This document shows, piece by piece, positions 6,505 through 7,833 of a DNA stretch of 7,833 nucleotides. Position 1 is the first letter of the stretch. Each line of letters starts with the position of its first letter. A model generated the notes under the pieces. It did no database searches. It was not told the origin of the DNA and saw nothing but the letters and a program-made list of their open reading frames with translations. Where the stretch lies: positions 1 to 7,833 of the forward strand of contig JAYQVM010000078.1 in the NCBI GenBank assembly GCA_038148435.1, in the 5' to 3' direction. This stretch comes from UBA5109 sp038148435 (GTDB lineage: Bacteria > Pseudomonadota > Gammaproteobacteria > Pseudomonadales > Pseudohongiellaceae). Both the position numbers and the translations under genes were made by a program.

Positions 6505-7833
6505 GTGACTATTACAGCTAATTCAGAGCCTTTGTGGCGACTGGATGATAATAAAAAAAGAAAAACTGAGCTCTGGAAGTACGCAGAATCGACCTCTAGT
6601 TTTCATCATTCCCTGCCGGATGACTATACAGCTTTGCACCTTTGGTCGATTGAAAAACCCGAGGAATTTTATTCATCATTGTGGGATTTTCTCGGAATTG
6701 TTGGTGATAAGGGAAATGAGGCATATGAGGCAAATGAGGATATTAAACAGGTTAAATTTTTTCCAGATGCTCGGTTAAATTATGCGGAAAATCTTCTACT
6801 GGATGCAGATGATCAGTTGGCCATTATCGCTCATCGTGATGATGGAAGTCGTCGTACACTGAGTCGCAAACAACTTTATGATCAGGTATCCCGGATGGTT
6901 AAGGCCCTCCAAAAGGCAGGCATTGGGGAGCGTGACTGTGTTGCGGCGCTCGTTACAAATGATATCGAAGCCATCATTAGCTATCTGGCAACAGCTGCAA
7001 TCGGGGCCGTTTGGTCATCGTGTTCACCGGATTTCGGACCAGTAGCAGCCAGTGATCGTTTATGTCAGATCTTTCCAAAAATGTTGATTGCTGTTTCCAG
7101 TTATAGTTATGCCGGCAAGGCATTTGATACCCGACAGACGATCCGGGCCATTGCCGAGACCTGCAATCTAGACCGAATCATTCTGCTTGATGAAAATCAA
7201 AGTGCAGACCTAAATGATCTGCCCGTCATTTCATACACTGACTTTCTGGCTCCCTTTCAACCTGCAAACATCGAATTTAAGCGCCTTCCTTTTGATGCAC
7301 CTCTGGCCATTTTGTTTTCTTCAGGTACAACTGGGCAACCTAAATGCATTGTTCATTCAGCAATGGGTTTGTTGTTGCAACACAAGAAGGAATTAAAGCT
7401 GCATTGTGACTTTAAGGATCATGAGCGCTTTTTTTACTTCACAACCTGTGGCTGGATGATGTGGAACTGGCAGTTGTCGGGGTTGGCTCTTAGGGCAACA
7501 CTGGTCACCTATGATGGCAATCCTTTTTACCCGAAACCAAACCGACTACTCGATTTAATTGATCAAGAAGAGATCAGTGTATTTGGTACTTCAGCAAAGT
7601 ATATTGATGCTTGTCAGAACTTTGGCTTATCGCCCAAGAAAAGCCATAAGCTGAAGAGTTTGAAGTTAATTTTATCTACTGGTTCACCCTTAATTCCCAG
7701 TAGCTTTGATTATATCTATCAAGCATGGAAAGGCGATGTACATCTGGCCTCCATTTCGGGAGGCACAGATATATGTGCCTGTTTTCTTGGTGGTAATTCA
7801 TTACTACCCGTCCGGCGTGGCGAATTACAGTGC
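6505..7833 (+). CDS. aacS: Acetoacetyl-CoA synthetase (acetoacetate-CoA ligase), C-terminus cut by window edge
   Basis: From the GTG at 6505, 443 codons run open to the right edge; the family is usually about 650 residues, so the C-terminal domain is outside the window. The enzyme is cytosolic and makes acetoacetyl-CoA from acetoacetate, CoA and ATP through an acyl-adenylate, feeding ketone-body or polyhydroxybutyrate-derived carbon into central metabolism. The N-terminus (SEPLW, then LHLWSIEKPEEFYSSLWDF) and FFPDARLNYAENLL match AacS specifically. Adenylate-forming motifs are present: SSGTTGQPK at 272-280, followed by IVHS; FTTCGWMMWNW at 312-322; and SISGGTDICACFLGG at 416-430. The start is forced: a TAA lies at 6499-6501 and the first in-frame ATG is only codon 131, inside conserved sequence. 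No strong ribosome binding site precedes the GTG. No thiolase, CoA-transferase or PHB gene is visible nearby. A tandem 9-bp repeat encodes residues 71-79. Confidence 0.96.
   Translation, partial: MTITANSEPLWRLDDNKKRKTELWKYAESTSSFHHSLPDDYTALHLWSIEKPEEFYSSLWDFLGIVGDKGNEAYEANEDIKQVKFFPDARLNYAENLLLDADDQLAIIAHRDDGSRRTLSRKQLYDQVSRMVKALQKAGIGERDCVAALVTNDIEAIISYLATAAIGAVWSSCSPDFGPVAASDRLCQIFPKMLIAVSSYSYAGKAFDTRQTIRAIAETCNLDRIILLDENQSADLNDLPVISYTDFLAPFQPANIEFKRLPFDAPLAILFSSGTTGQPKCIVHSAMGLLLQHKKELKLHCDFKDHERFFYFTTCGWMMWNWQLSGLALRATLVTYDGNPFYPKPNRLLDLIDQEEISVFGTSAKYIDACQNFGLSPKKSHKLKSLKLILSTGSPLIPSSFDYIYQAWKGDVHLASISGGTDICACFLGGNSLLPVRRGELQC
6714..6740 (+). repeat. Three tandem 9-bp units inside the acetoacetyl-CoA synthetase gene
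   Basis: Three adjacent units read AAATGAGGC, ATATGAGGC and AAATGAGGA; they differ at one position each. Nine bases keep the reading frame, and they encode NEA-YEA-NED (residues 71-79) in the linker between the conserved LWDFLGIVGDKG and VKFFPDARLNYAENLL blocks. It looks like a small slippage expansion in a tolerant surface loop. Confidence 0.7.

Noticed and set aside
1..7833. Search for tRNA, rRNA, CRISPR arrays, insertion sequences and att-like repeats
   Set aside because: No regularly spaced repeats, transposase motifs, flanking inverted repeats or RNA-gene signatures were seen on either strand by eye.

Overview
The window looks like a chromosomal stretch of a free-living, probably marine or aquatic gammaproteobacterium. 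The evidence is the set of protein families: a DUF938 methyltransferase, a DUF5916 outer-membrane protein ending in Phe, a ChaN-like lipoprotein and an acetoacetyl-CoA synthetase. Moderate base composition and ordinary Gram-negative export signals also fit. The taxonomic call is inference; no rRNA or other marker is present.

Layout. Bases 1-1129 (minus strand) hold a CapA-type metallophosphoesterase-like protein whose C-terminus runs off the left edge. Diverging from it is a two-gene plus-strand unit: a one-pass membrane protein with a long periplasmic coiled coil (from about 1366 to 2199), then a DUF938 methyltransferase (2210-2809). The two are 10 bases apart, and a perfect 7-bp hairpin covers the stop codon of the first gene and the probable ribosome binding site of the second. 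Next, on the same strand, is a large exported protein with a CBM9-like N-terminal domain and a DUF5916 beta-barrel (2951-5137). It converges on a ChaN/haem-binding-type lipoprotein on the minus strand (5170-6132), with only 32 bases between the two stop codons. A 372-base AT-rich gap (6133-6504) separates that gene from a divergent acetoacetyl-CoA synthetase gene (from 6505), which runs off the right edge with about 443 of roughly 650 residues present.

The genes do not form one obvious pathway. Four of the six products are envelope or possibly envelope proteins (coiled-coil membrane protein, DUF5916 barrel, ChaN-like lipoprotein, possibly the CapA protein), and one is central carbon metabolism (acetoacetate activation). 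I found no mobile element, tRNA, rRNA, CRISPR array or phage signature. I do not see a clear new multi-gene system. The points most worth a second look are the stop-codon hairpin that may couple translation of the coiled-coil gene and the methyltransferase, the uncharacterised coiled-coil protein itself, an acidic Ser/Glu-rich insertion in the ChaN-like protein, an in-frame 9-bp tandem repeat in the synthetase gene, and start-site questions for three genes.
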